This document shows, one piece after another, positions 33,926 to 42,589 of a DNA stretch of 64,000 nt. The position numbers and the translations under genes were made by a program. The stretch is from Rhodobacteraceae bacterium M385 (GTDB taxonomy: Bacteria > Pseudomonadota > Alphaproteobacteria > Rhodobacterales > Rhodobacteraceae): assembly GCA_025141835.1 (NCBI GenBank), contig CP081102.1:2046001-2110000 (forward strand), in the 5' to 3' direction. Position 1 is the stretch's first letter; every line of letters starts with the position of its first letter. The notes under the pieces are model-generated. The model had not been told where the DNA came from, did no database searches, and saw only the letters and a program-made list of their open reading frames with translations.

Positions 33926-34086
33926 ATCGTATCGGCCTGCTTTTGTTTCTTTACTGTCGATGCTTGTAACCTGCCACGGGGAGGTTCGACAACACTCCAT
34001 CTTTGGGTGGTACTTTCTCGCGGCTCTGAACGGCTTATTTACCCTTTGTCCCTAGGAGACAGGTCTTCGGCGTAAGGAGGCTGACC

Positions 34087-35196
34087 ATGGCGACAACGAC
34101 GGTAAACCATCTATACATCGGCAAATTGACGATCATCGACAATAACGAAGCCGATTATGACACTGATAATGCTCAGGCCATCCAAGGCACCTATGGTCAC
34201 GGGGATCTGGAGATTGTCGAAGTCACCCAGAACGACCCTGAAGGGGACGGTATTATCCATGATGACGAACATGGAAGCGGCGATACAATAAGCTACACCA
34301 CCAGCGATGGCAGCTATACGCAGCCCGTGGACGCCTCCATCCTATATAACGCAGTCGTCACGGCACGGGATGGCACCCAGTTTTCGACCTCTCTTATCGT
34401 AAAGCAAATGCAAAACGGCGACACGTTTGTTGTCGATCCGGAAGGGGGCAGCCTCGACAATATCAAGATCACAAGCATCCAGCTTGTCTCGCCGGCCTCT
34501 ACAAATTACGTCGGGGCCGCCGAGCGCTACTCGGTCGAGAATTCAGTGGTGTGCTTTTGTTCTGGCACCTTGATCGATACGCCAAACGGCCCGGTGCGGG
34601 TGGAAACGCTGCGCCCCGGCGATCAGGTGCTTACCGCCGATCACGGCCCCCAGACCCTGCGATGGATTGGCGGGCAACGGCTGCCCCACCCCGGCCTCCA
34701 TGCCCCGATCAAGATTTCGACGGGCGCGTTGGGCAATGGATTGCCAAACCAGCCCCTGGCGGTCTCTCCACAACACCGCATCTTGGTGCAATCGCCCATC
34801 GTGCAGCGCATGTTCGGCGTGACCGAGGTTCTTGTACCCGCCCTGCGCCTGCTGGATCATCCCGGCGTGGCCCAAGCCCCCGGCGACACGCCGACGCGGT
34901 ATTGGCACATGCTATTTGATAGGCATGAAGTCGTCTGCGCCAACGGCATATGGGCAGAATCGCTGTTTCTGGGGCCAGAGGCGGTGAAATCCATTGGCGC
35001 GGCGGCGGTCGCAGAAATCCTGTCGATCTTTGCAGTGGACAGCCTGGACGATCTTGAACAACTCACCCGAACCCACGCGCGCCCGGTGCCCGCGCCCAAA
35101 CGCCAGAAGCGGCTGGCACAGCGCCACATTGCCAATTTGCGGGCGTGGCAGGCCCAAAGACCCGCCACAGCCCTGCCTAGTCGTGGACGCGCGTGA
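34087..35196 (+). CDS. Hint-domain (Hedgehog/intein-type, Hint_2) protein
   Basis: This 369-residue protein has an acidic N-terminal region (about 1-150, aspartate/glycine-rich, with no signal peptide) followed by a Hint_2-type domain from Cys156. The signatures are CFCSGTLIDTPNGPVRVETL, RPGDQVLTADHGPQTLRWIG and SPQHRILV. Hint domains can cleave themselves by an N-S acyl shift at the first cysteine. Such proteins are common in roseobacters and some are secreted by type I systems, but the role is unknown. It has a near-perfect ribosome-binding site (AAGGAGG, 7 bases before ATG). Its 3' end overlaps the convergent pyrH by 20 bases. Confidence 0.85.
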   Translation: MATTTVNHLYIGKLTIIDNNEADYDTDNAQAIQGTYGHGDLEIVEVTQNDPEGDGIIHDDEHGSGDTISYTTSDGSYTQPVDASILYNAVVTARDGTQFSTSLIVKQMQNGDTFVVDPEGGSLDNIKITSIQLVSPASTNYVGAAERYSVENSVVCFCSGTLIDTPNGPVRVETLRPGDQVLTADHGPQTLRWIGGQRLPHPGLHAPIKISTGALGNGLPNQPLAVSPQHRILVQSPIVQRMFGVTEVLVPALRLLDHPGVAQAPGDTPTRYWHMLFDRHEVVCANGIWAESLFLGPEAVKSIGAAAVAEILSIFAVDSLDDLEQLTRTHARPVPAPKRQKRLAQRHIANLRAWQAQRPATALPSRGRA

Positions 35197-35926
35197 ACGT
35201 GCCCTGCCCCGACAAAATCGTGCGGAACCCGCCCGGTTCATCAAGGGAAAAGACCATGATCGGCAGGTCGTTTTCGCGGGCCAATGCGATGGCGCTGGCG
35301 TCCATGACGCCCAGATGCTGCGCCAGAACCTCGTCATAGGTCACGGATTCGTAGCGCTTGGCATCGGCGTGCTTGGCGGGGTCTTTATCGTAAACGCCGT
35401 CCACCTTGGTGCCCTTGAAGATCGCCTCGCAATCCATCTCCGAGGCTCGCAGTGTCGCCGCCGTATCGGTGGTGAAATAGGGGTTCCCGGTGCCCGCCGC
35501 AAAGATGCAAACGCGCTTCTTCTCTAGGTGACGAATGGCGCGGCGGCGAATGTAGGGCTCTGCCACCTCGTTCATCGTAATGGCCGAAATGACGCGGGTA
35601 TAGACGTTCAGGCTTTCCAACGCGCCCTGCATCGCCAGCGCGTTCATCACTGTGGCCAACATGCCCATGTAATCGGCCGTCGTCCGCTCCATCCCTTGGG
35701 CGCTGCCTTGCAGACCCCGAAAGATGTTGCCGCCGCCGATCACCAGGCAGATTTCCACGCCGAGCTCATGAACCGATTGGATTTCCTTGGCGATCCGCTC
35801 CACCGTGGGCGGGTGCAACCCGAACCCCTGATCGCCCATCAGCGCCTCGCCTGAGATTTTCAACATGACGCGCTTGTAGCGCACGTCGTCCCCGGAATTT
35901 GCGTCAGAGGTGACATCATTTGGCAT
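35177..35926 (-). CDS. pyrH: UMP kinase
   Basis: PyrH phosphorylates UMP to UDP as a hexamer. The 249-residue amino-acid-kinase-fold protein has the core RVMLKISGEALMGDQGFG, EICLVIGGGNIFRG, FAAGTGNPYFTTDTAA and KGTKVDGVYDKDPAKHADA. The ATG at 35926 is preceded by AAGGA; the open frame upstream runs antisense into miaA and was rejected. The last 20 bases overlap the Hint gene. Confidence 0.95.
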   Translation of the reverse strand: MPNDVTSDANSGDDVRYKRVMLKISGEALMGDQGFGLHPPTVERIAKEIQSVHELGVEICLVIGGGNIFRGLQGSAQGMERTTADYMGMLATVMNALAMQGALESLNVYTRVISAITMNEVAEPYIRRRAIRHLEKKRVCIFAAGTGNPYFTTDTAATLRASEMDCEAIFKGTKVDGVYDKDPAKHADAKRYESVTYDEVLAQHLGVMDASAIALARENDLPIMVFSLDEPGGFRTILSGQGTFTRVHD

Positions 35927-36034
35927 GGAGCTGATCCTTGTTTGATATTGCCGCGCACAATGATCTAAATGGCGCGGCGGTTCAACGCCCGAAAGTGGCC
36001 GATTTCCGCCCCCTGATGCACAAGTGGCCATGCT

Positions 36035-36901
36035 TTGATTGATATCGCGTCCCTCCCCTCCGACAAACCGGTCCTGATCGCCGGGCCAACGGCGTCGGGC
36101 AAGACCGCGCTGGCGATTTCCATCGCTCAGGCGCAGTCGCGGGTCATCGTGAACGCCGATGCGTTGCAGGTCTATGACGGTTGGCGCGTGCTCACCGCCC
36201 GCCCCTCGCCCGAGGAAACATCCGCCGCCCCCCACCACCTCTTCGGCCATGTCCCCTTCACCGCGCATTACGACGTGGGCCAATGGCTCAAGGATGTTAC
36301 GCCCTTCCTGCCCCAAAACCCCGTGATCGTCGGTGGCACGGGCCTGTACTTTCGCGCCCTCACCCAGGGCCTCGCCGATATCCCCCCCGTCCCCGCCGAC
36401 GTCCGTGCCAAGGCCGACGCTCTCCCCTCTGAGCAACTTCTCGCCGAGCTGCACGCGGGCGACCCGGCGCTCACCGCCCGCATCGATTGCCACAACCGTA
36501 TGCGCGTCCAGCGCGGGTGGGAGGTGCTCCGCGCCACCGGTCGCCCCCTCTCCCAATGGCAAGACGATACCGCGCCGCCCCTCCTTCCGCTCCCGGCCAC
36601 CACCGCGCTTGCCCTGATGCCCGATCGTGACTGGCTCAACACCCGCATTGCCCGACGCTTCGACCAGATGATCGCCCAAGGCGCCCTCGATGAGGCCCAA
36701 CAAAACCTGGCCCGCTGGCCCCAAGCGGGCGGTGCCGCCAAAGCCATCGGCGCGCCCGAACTCATCGCGTACCTGCAAGGCACCCTCTCCCTCGACGCGG
36801 CGCGCGAGGCTGCGATCATTGCCACGCGCCAATACGCCAAACGCCAACGCTCTTGGCTGCGCTCCAACACAAAGCACTGGACTCAAGTCTCGCTCCCCTA
36901 A
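36035..36901 (+). CDS. miaA: tRNA dimethylallyltransferase, TTG start
   Basis: MiaA adds a dimethylallyl group to A37 of tRNAs that read UNN codons. The 288-residue protein has the P-loop LIAGPTASGKTALA, NADALQVYDGW, VGGTGLYFRALTQGLADIPP and the C-terminal TRQYAKRQRSWLR. In this frame the codon at 36035 (TTG) is the only usual start between an upstream stop (36014) and the P-loop, so a TTG start is inferred. It is divergent from pyrH (108 bases apart). Confidence 0.93.
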   Translation: MIDIASLPSDKPVLIAGPTASGKTALAISIAQAQSRVIVNADALQVYDGWRVLTARPSPEETSAAPHHLFGHVPFTAHYDVGQWLKDVTPFLPQNPVIVGGTGLYFRALTQGLADIPPVPADVRAKADALPSEQLLAELHAGDPALTARIDCHNRMRVQRGWEVLRATGRPLSQWQDDTAPPLLPLPATTALALMPDRDWLNTRIARRFDQMIAQGALDEAQQNLARWPQAGGAAKAIGAPELIAYLQGTLSLDAAREAAIIATRQYAKRQRSWLRSNTKHWTQVSLP

Positions 36902-36905
36902 GAAA

Positions 36906-36971
36906 TTCCTCGTTCTTGAAATATCCCGGGGGAGCTGCGCGGCCCTGCCGTGCAGTGGGGGCAGCGCCCCC
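36906..36971. repeat. Dispersed GC-hairpin repeat, copy 3
   Basis: The lead TTCCTCGTTCTTGAAATATCC is followed by GGGGG, a short GC-rich spacer and a GGGGGC-AGC-GCCCCC hairpin (36957-36971). It begins 4 bases after the miaA stop codon and could serve as its terminator. Confidence 0.6.
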
Positions 36972-37063
36972 TAATTCTTAACAAAAGAATCAATCGCCGC
37001 ATCTGACGCAAAACGCCAACATCTCCCCTTTGCACCACCTCGCCCCAACGCTAGCTTAGACCA

Positions 37064-37870
37064 ATGTTTGAGATGTCGAAAAAACCCATTGTTCACGCCG
37101 TTGCCTCTTTGGGCAAACTGCGTATGCAAGGCGCTTGGCGGGTGGAGCTTTTGCACGCCTCTCCGCGCAATCGCCTCTATTGGATCACCCGCGGTCAGGG
37201 TCGCGTCACGGTTAATTGCGTGACACGGGGCTACGGCCCCAATACGGCGGTCTTCGTGCCCGCCCACGTTCCGATGGCGCTGGAGCTTGCCTCTCAAACC
37301 CAAGGGTTGGAGCTTTGCATTCCCACCGATGAGAATTTGGCCCTCCCCAAAGACCCCTTCCACCTGCGGGTCTCCAACATCGAAAGCCAGGCCACGATCA
37401 CCTCTCATATTGAGAAGATCGAAGGTGAATTGGCCGCCCAGGCACCCGCCCTGGATCAGGCTCTCACCGCCTATTCTCTCTTGGTGTCCACATGGATGGC
37501 CCGAGAGCTGGCGCGGCAAGAAGGCCCCATCGCCCGTGAAAACGCCCATCGTCTGGTCGAGATGTTCGCCGCCAAACTGGAAGAGAACTTTCGCAGCGGC
37601 ATCGGCGTCTCAGATTACGCCAAGCTTCTGCAAGTGACCCCCACCCACCTCAGCCGAGTCTGCCGGGAAGCTTCGGGCCGTCCGGCGCTCGCGCTTCTGA
37701 CGGAACGCACCATGTACGAGGCCCGGCGGCTGTTGCAGGAAACCGACCTTCCGGCCCGTGAAGTCGCGCAGCAGTTGGGGTTCTCCTCGCCGGCCTATTT
37801 CACCCGTGCCTTCAGCCAATCTGTGGGCCGTACTCCGTCCGAGTTCCGCAAGCCACCCCTGCGCGCCTGA
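37064..37870 (+). CDS. AraC-family transcriptional regulator with cupin-type sensor domain
   Basis: The 268-residue regulator has an N-terminal AraC_binding/cupin-like domain (about 20-110; RLYWITRGQGRVTV, NTAVFVPAHVPMALEL) and a C-terminal double helix-turn-helix (about 165-265; VSDYAKLLQVTPTHLSRVCREASG and REVAQQLGFSSPAYFTRAFSQSVG). An alternative start is the ATG at 37076. It precedes the peptide importer on the same strand by about 280 bases and is a plausible regulator of it. That link is inferred from position only. Confidence 0.87.
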   Translation: MFEMSKKPIVHAVASLGKLRMQGAWRVELLHASPRNRLYWITRGQGRVTVNCVTRGYGPNTAVFVPAHVPMALELASQTQGLELCIPTDENLALPKDPFHLRVSNIESQATITSHIEKIEGELAAQAPALDQALTAYSLLVSTWMARELARQEGPIARENAHRLVEMFAAKLEENFRSGIGVSDYAKLLQVTPTHLSRVCREASGRPALALLTERTMYEARRLLQETDLPAREVAQQLGFSSPAYFTRAFSQSVGRTPSEFRKPPLRA

Positions 37871-37879
37871 TTCCCGGCT

Positions 37880-37898
37880 CCGGTGCCCAGGGTACCGG
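37880..37898. terminator. Weak hairpin after the AraC-type gene
   Basis: CCGGTgCCC and GGGtACCGG form a stem with one mismatch around a single-base loop centre, 10 bases after the stop codon. No T-run follows, so termination is uncertain. Confidence 0.3.
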
Positions 37899-37942
37899 TC
37901 CCTGAAATTACGACATACCTGTATACTTCTTATTGGTTGCAT

Positions 37943-37958
37943 CCGACGTCGATGTCGG
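37943..37958. promoter_or_regulatory. Inverted repeat CCGACgTCGAtGTCGG upstream of the peptide importer
   Basis: A near-perfect 16-base palindrome lies 53 bases before a predicted -35 box, and GATGTCG recurs at 37973-37979. It is a candidate operator, possibly for the adjacent AraC-type regulator. Confidence 0.35.
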
Positions 37959-38010
37959 TTCTGATCAAGTTGGATGTCGCAAATAGACCATTTGATGGCG
38001 TAACTAACGA

Positions 38011-38039
38011 TTGACGCAGGCCCTTGATCCGGATGCTAA
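38011..38039 (+). promoter_or_regulatory. Predicted sigma-70-type promoter of the peptide importer operon
   Basis: TTGACG (38011-38016) and TGCTAA (38034-38039) are separated by 17 bases. Transcription would begin near 38046, giving a leader of about 107 bases. Confidence 0.45.
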
Positions 38040-38063
38040 TGAAGTTAGTTGGCTTTGAGCTGA

Positions 38064-38096
38064 ACCCCTTTGGGCGCGTAGTACGCCCGAAGGGGT
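38064..38096 (+). other. 13-bp hairpin in the leader of the peptide-binding protein gene
   Basis: ACCCCTTTGGGCG (38064-38076) pairs with CGCCCGAAGGGGT (38084-38096) with one T-G pair and a 7-base loop. No T-run follows, so it is not a terminator. It sits about 18 bases after the predicted transcription start and 56 bases before the ATG, where it could protect the messenger 5' end. Confidence 0.6.
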
Positions 38097-38152
38097 CGGT
38101 CTAACGGGCGACACGAAAACAACATAACGACGTCACAGGGAGACGACGACAC

Positions 38153-39808
38153 ATGAAAGATTTCACTCACACGCGCGCAGAGGCAGGTCTTTCGACCCAC
38201 CCCGTCGCCGAGATGTATGCCGCCGAGCATAAGGCCGGCAAACTGGACCGTCGCGAATTCCTCGTGCGCTCCACCGCTTTGGGTCTGACTGCCACAGCAG
38301 CCTATTCGCTGATCGGCGCCACACCGGCCCGCGCCGACGGCCACCGCGCCGTGCCCGCCCAAGGCGGCACATTGCGCATTCAGCAAGAAGTCCGCGCCCT
38401 CAAAGACCCGCGTACCTATGATTGGTCGCAAATGGGCAACGTTACCCGTGGCTTTGTTGAGTATCTGATCCAGTACAATAACGATGGCTCGTTCGAGGGC
38501 GTTCTGCTGGAAAGCTGGGAAGCCAATGAAGACGCCACCGTGTACACGTTGAACGTGCGCCAAGGCGTGATGTGGAACAACGGCGATGCCTTCACCGCCG
38601 AAGATGTTGCCGCCAACCTGATCGGCTTCTGTGACAGCACCGTTGAAGGTAACTCCATGGCCACCCGTATGGGCGGTCTTGTGGACCCCGACACCGGCGT
38701 TGCCCGTGAAGGCGCGATCGAGGTCGTGGACGAATACACCGTGCGCGTCACCTACCCCGCGCCCGACATTACTTTCGTGCCCGGCGTCGCTGATTACCCC
38801 TCGGCGATCCAGCACCGTGACCTGATCGGCACCAACCCGGCCGACCACGGCGTGGGCACCGGCGCCTACGAGATCACCAACTACGAAGTGGGCGTCTCTG
38901 CCACGCTGTCGCGCAAAGAAGGCCACACCTACTGGCGTGACACCTATCTGGACGAAATCCAGTTCGTTGACCTCGGCCAAGACCCGGCCGCTTGGTTTGC
39001 AGGTGCGGAAGCTGACGAATTCGACATGACCTACGAGACGGTCGGCGAATTCATCGACTTGTTCGATGCCATCGGTTGGAACAAAGGCGAAGTGACCACT
39101 GCGGCCACCGTTGTAATCCGTCCCAACCAGAACAACGCGCCCTACGACGATGTGCGCGTGCGTAACGCCATCCAGATGGCGGTGAACAACCAGGTCTGCC
39201 TCGATCTGGGTGTGAACGGTCAGGGTGTTGTGGCCGAAAATCACCACGTCTGCCCGATCCACCCTGAGTATGCGGAGCTTCCGCCTCAGGTGTTTGATCC
39301 CGAAGGCGCACGCGCGTTGCTGGAAGAATCCGGCCACGCCGATACCGAGTTCGAACTGGTCTCCATCGACGATGATTACCGCAAGAATACGACCGACGCC
39401 GTTGCCGCTCAGCTGCGCGACGCCGGATTCAATGTCACGCGGACAATCATTCCCGGTTCCACCTTCTGGAACGATTGGACGACCTATCCGTTCTCGTCGA
39501 CCAACTGGAACCACCGTGAATTGGGCGTGATGATCCTTAATCTCGCGTACCGGACCGGTGTGCCATGGAACGAGTCGGGCTTCTCCAACGAAGAGTTTGA
39601 CACGCTTCTGACGGAAGCCAACGGCATTCAGGACGCCGATGCACGTCGCGAGGTCATGGTTCGTCTGGAAACCATCATGCAGGAAGAGGGTGTGACGCTT
39701 CAGCCCTATTGGCGCTCTCTCTATAACCACGCCCGCCCCGGTGTGGTGAACGCCTCCATGCATGCCAAGTTCGAAATCAACCCCCACTACGTTGGTTTCG
39801 AAGCCTAA
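38153..39808 (+). CDS. Peptide-type ABC transporter substrate-binding protein (family 5, Tat-exported)
   Basis: This is a 551-residue periplasmic binding protein of the SBP_bac_5 family. The N-terminus is long and has a twin-arginine motif (DRREFL, Arg33-Arg34), a hydrophobic stretch and a likely cleavage site after ARA (residue 61). The mature part has GTLRIQQEVRALKDP, YTLNVRQGVMWNNGDAFTAE and GTGAYEI, typical of dipeptide/oligopeptide binders. The true substrate may be a peptide, opine or other amine compound. A strong terminator follows the gene, as is common where the binding protein must exceed the permeases. Confidence 0.88.
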   Translation: MKDFTHTRAEAGLSTHPVAEMYAAEHKAGKLDRREFLVRSTALGLTATAAYSLIGATPARADGHRAVPAQGGTLRIQQEVRALKDPRTYDWSQMGNVTRGFVEYLIQYNNDGSFEGVLLESWEANEDATVYTLNVRQGVMWNNGDAFTAEDVAANLIGFCDSTVEGNSMATRMGGLVDPDTGVAREGAIEVVDEYTVRVTYPAPDITFVPGVADYPSAIQHRDLIGTNPADHGVGTGAYEITNYEVGVSATLSRKEGHTYWRDTYLDEIQFVDLGQDPAAWFAGAEADEFDMTYETVGEFIDLFDAIGWNKGEVTTAATVVIRPNQNNAPYDDVRVRNAIQMAVNNQVCLDLGVNGQGVVAENHHVCPIHPEYAELPPQVFDPEGARALLEESGHADTEFELVSIDDDYRKNTTDAVAAQLRDAGFNVTRTIIPGSTFWNDWTTYPFSSTNWNHRELGVMILNLAYRTGVPWNESGFSNEEFDTLLTEANGIQDADARREVMVRLETIMQEEGVTLQPYWRSLYNHARPGVVNASMHAKFEINPHYVGFEA

Positions 39809-39818
39809 GCGCTTCGCA

Positions 39819-39863
39819 TCACCGGCGCCCGCCCCATAGGCGGGCGCCGGTTTCTTCTTTCTT
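39819..39863 (+). terminator. Terminator or attenuator after the binding-protein gene
   Basis: ACCGGCGCCCGCC (39821-39833) pairs with GGCGGGCGCCGGT (39839-39851) around a 5-base loop and is followed by TTTCTTCTTTCTT. It probably stops most transcripts while letting some continue into the permease genes. Confidence 0.85.
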
Positions 39864-39994
39864 GGCGACGTGGGTGATTTGAACAAACCTGCGCGTCGCG
39901 GCCAAACCCGATCCGCCCTTAGGGGCCGAGGTTGGGAACGCGCCATCCAGGTTTGCGCAATTGCTGCGTATACCCAGACACAGGGGATACTTTC

Positions 39995-41104
39995 ATGGGG
40001 GCTTTCATCCTGCGCCGGACCGGCGTGATGATCCTGACCGCACTCTGCCTGACGCTTGTTGTGTTTTTCCTGACCAACCTGTTTCCCAACCTGGAGAAAC
40101 TGGCGAAAACCCAAGGCAACGCGCGCATGACCGACGAAGAGGTCGTGCGCTGGCTCGACAACAACGGCTACGGCGGCCCCATGTTGATACGCTACGGCGA
40201 ATGGTTGGGTGTGATGCCCGGCTGGACGCTGGAAGACCCCGAGACCGGTGAAATCACCGGACGCTGCATTGATTTCGGCATCGATCCCGCCGATGCGCCC
40301 ACCCGCTGTGGGTTGCTGCAAGGGGATCTGGGCTTCTCCACCGTTTCTGACGAAGAGGTCGGCAATGTCCTTCCCGGCCGCCTTCTGCTGACCCTGAAAC
40401 TGATGGGATGGGCCTTTGGCCTGATGGTGCCCGCCGCCCTTTTGGTCGGGGTTCTGGCGGGGATGCGCGAAGGCTCCCGGCTGGATCGGACGCTATCGAC
40501 CTTCTCCATCGGCTCCACCGCGACGCCGGAATATGTGTCGGGCGTGATCTTCATCGTGCTCTTTGCCTCCACCACCGCGGGCGTGTCTGGCACGCTGACG
40601 GAATGGGGCTGGCTCGGCGGGGACGGCTGGCTTGGCGACCGCCGCACCCTGTTCCTCGGCTCGGCCCGCTCCGCGATGGAAGACATCACCTTCTGGAATT
40701 TCGCCCTGCCCGTCACCACCATTGCCCTCTACGGCATGGGCTACATCGCGCGAATGACCCGCGCTTCCATGGCCGAGGTGATGACCGCGCAATACATCCG
40801 CACGGCCCGCCTCAAGGGCGTCAGCTTCCGCAACATCGTGATGAAACACGCCCTGCGCAACGCCCTGATCGCGCCCTTCACCGTCATCATGCTGCAATTC
40901 CCGTGGCTCCTGACCGGCGTGGTGATCGTCGAGACGCTGTTCAATTACAACGGCTTTGGCTGGACCATGGTTCAAGCGGCGTCCAACAACGATATCGAAC
41001 TGCTTCTGGCCTGCTCCATCGTTGCCGTCTTCGTGGTCCTGCTGACGCAGCTGATCTCGGACATCGGCTACGTCTTCCTCAACCCTCGCATTCGCATCTC
41101 TTAA
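39995..41104 (+). CDS. Peptide-type ABC transporter permease, DppB-like, with large first periplasmic loop
   Basis: The 369-residue permease starts with a membrane segment (about residues 8-32). A hydrophilic loop of roughly 100 residues follows, containing two cysteines (GRCIDFG, TRCGLLQGD), then the usual GDLGFS motif and five more segments. The EAA loop is TAQYIRTARLKGVSFRNIVMKHALRNAL. The ATG at 39995 follows AGGGGAT; 21 upstream codons were rejected. Four base pairs of context (AAGGAG) before the next gene show tight coupling to the second permease. Confidence 0.87.
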   Translation: MGAFILRRTGVMILTALCLTLVVFFLTNLFPNLEKLAKTQGNARMTDEEVVRWLDNNGYGGPMLIRYGEWLGVMPGWTLEDPETGEITGRCIDFGIDPADAPTRCGLLQGDLGFSTVSDEEVGNVLPGRLLLTLKLMGWAFGLMVPAALLVGVLAGMREGSRLDRTLSTFSIGSTATPEYVSGVIFIVLFASTTAGVSGTLTEWGWLGGDGWLGDRRTLFLGSARSAMEDITFWNFALPVTTIALYGMGYIARMTRASMAEVMTAQYIRTARLKGVSFRNIVMKHALRNALIAPFTVIMLQFPWLLTGVVIVETLFNYNGFGWTMVQAASNNDIELLLACSIVAVFVVLLTQLISDIGYVFLNPRIRIS

Positions 41105-41116
41105 GGAGCCAGAGCA

Positions 41117-42589
41117 ATGGAACCTCTCACCTGGTCCGGCTCCCTCGGAGCTTTCCTCAACCCGCTGCTCGTCGCCGCTTTGGTGATCTTCACCGTAGGT
41201 TTCGTGGTCAACATCCTCCTGACCCTTGCTGGCACCCGCGCCGGAGAGCTGGAGTTCAACGGCGACGGCACCATGTCCGTGCGCTACACGCCCATCGACT
41301 ACGCACTGTCCACGATGAAATACGGCGTGCTGCTGTTTGTGCTGTGCTGTTTCGGCTTCATCATTGGCGGCATCGTTCTGCCCACGATCGAACAAAAGGG
41401 CATCCTTGGGGCCATGGCCCTACGGCTTCTTCCGGTCTGGATCGCGCTGATCGTGACCTTCGTCCTCTCGATCACCTTCAAGCGCAAGCTGGGGCTTTAT
41501 GGCAAACTGTTCGATAGCCCCATCGGCATGGCCGGGTTCTTCCTTGTGATGTTCTGGGTCTTCGCGGCAATCTTTTCGGGCCTCTTTCCCTTGGTGCCAA
41601 CCCACGGCGCGATCGACCTTGTGTCGTCCATGCGAAACGAGCTTCCCGGCACCCCATTGCCCCAAGGCGAGATCAACGAAGGCGCCTACCCCTATTACCT
41701 TTTGGGCGGCGACAATCTGGGCCGTGACGTGTTCTCCCGCGTGTTCTTCGGGGCGGCAGACGTTCTGTCCATTACGCCTGTGGCCACGCTCTTTGCCTTT
41801 ATGGTGGGCATCACCCTTGGCCTGCCTGCGGGCTATTTCGGCGGCAAACTGGACACGGTGCTGACCTTCATCGCCAACCTCGCGCTGGCCTTCCCGGTCA
41901 TTCTGCTGTTCTTCCTGCTGGTCACGCCGGAAATCGTCGCCGCGGGCGTGCCGCAATATATGTCGATGGTGCTGTTCCTGTTCCCGATCATGTTCCTGAT
42001 CGTGCTGTTCAACTCTCGCTATCACACGGACCCGATGCGCCGGAACATCTACGTGGGCCTTGCCGCTGCGGTGGGCTTCTGGGCGTATTTCTCGTTGATC
42101 TCCAACGCCTCTGACCCCGATGCGCCAATCCGTTTCTGGCCCGAGGCGCTGGACCTCTTCGACATCACGGGCAACCTGTTGATCGTGTTTGTGTCGGTGG
42201 TCTTCGTGAACTCCCCCACTGTCTTCCGCATCGTGCGCGGCATCACCTTGGACGTGAAAACCCGCGACTACGTGGCCGCCGCCCAAACCCGCGGCGAAGG
42301 CCCGTGGTACATCATGCTGTGGGAAATCCTGCCCAACGCGCGCGGGCCGCTGATCGTCGATTTCTGCCTGCGCATCGGCTACACCACGATCTTGCTCGGC
42401 ACCTTGGGTTTCTTCGGACTTGGCGTTTCCCCTGAATCGCCCGACTGGGGATCGACCATCAACGAAGGCCGCCGCCTTCTGACGATCTACCCCCACCCGG
42501 CCCTGCCCCCCGCGCTGGCGCTCATGACGCTGGTGCTTGGCCTCAACCTGCTGGCCGACGGCCTGCGCGAAGAGAGTTTGAAGGATTGA
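41117..42589 (+). CDS. Peptide-type ABC transporter permease, DppC-like, strongly enlarged
   Basis: At 490 residues this is far longer than the usual 280-320. The standard DppC features are present: a membrane segment near 138-160, the GGDNLGRDVFSR motif (198-209), and the EAA loop KTRDYVAAAQTRGEGPWYIM (381-400). Two parts are extra: about 130 N-terminal residues with three predicted membrane segments, and about 85 residues (275-360) with extra membrane segments splitting the core domain before the EAA loop. The ribosome-binding site is AAGGAG. It stands 12 bases after the first permease. Confidence 0.85.
   Translation: MEPLTWSGSLGAFLNPLLVAALVIFTVGFVVNILLTLAGTRAGELEFNGDGTMSVRYTPIDYALSTMKYGVLLFVLCCFGFIIGGIVLPTIEQKGILGAMALRLLPVWIALIVTFVLSITFKRKLGLYGKLFDSPIGMAGFFLVMFWVFAAIFSGLFPLVPTHGAIDLVSSMRNELPGTPLPQGEINEGAYPYYLLGGDNLGRDVFSRVFFGAADVLSITPVATLFAFMVGITLGLPAGYFGGKLDTVLTFIANLALAFPVILLFFLLVTPEIVAAGVPQYMSMVLFLFPIMFLIVLFNSRYHTDPMRRNIYVGLAAAVGFWAYFSLISNASDPDAPIRFWPEALDLFDITGNLLIVFVSVVFVNSPTVFRIVRGITLDVKTRDYVAAAQTRGEGPWYIMLWEILPNARGPLIVDFCLRIGYTTILLGTLGFFGLGVSPESPDWGSTINEGRRLLTIYPHPALPPALALMTLVLGLNLLADGLREESLKD

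Noticed and set aside
35927..36886. N-terminal extension of pyrH by 320 codons
   Set aside because: The extension is antisense to miaA, whose P-loop and other motifs are intact. The ATG at 35926 with AAGGA upstream gives a normal UMP kinase.
38045..40321. 758-codon minus-strand open frame over the peptide-binding protein gene
   Set aside because: Antisense shadow of a highly expressed GC-rich gene; it crosses a clear terminator and promoter region and resembles no protein family.
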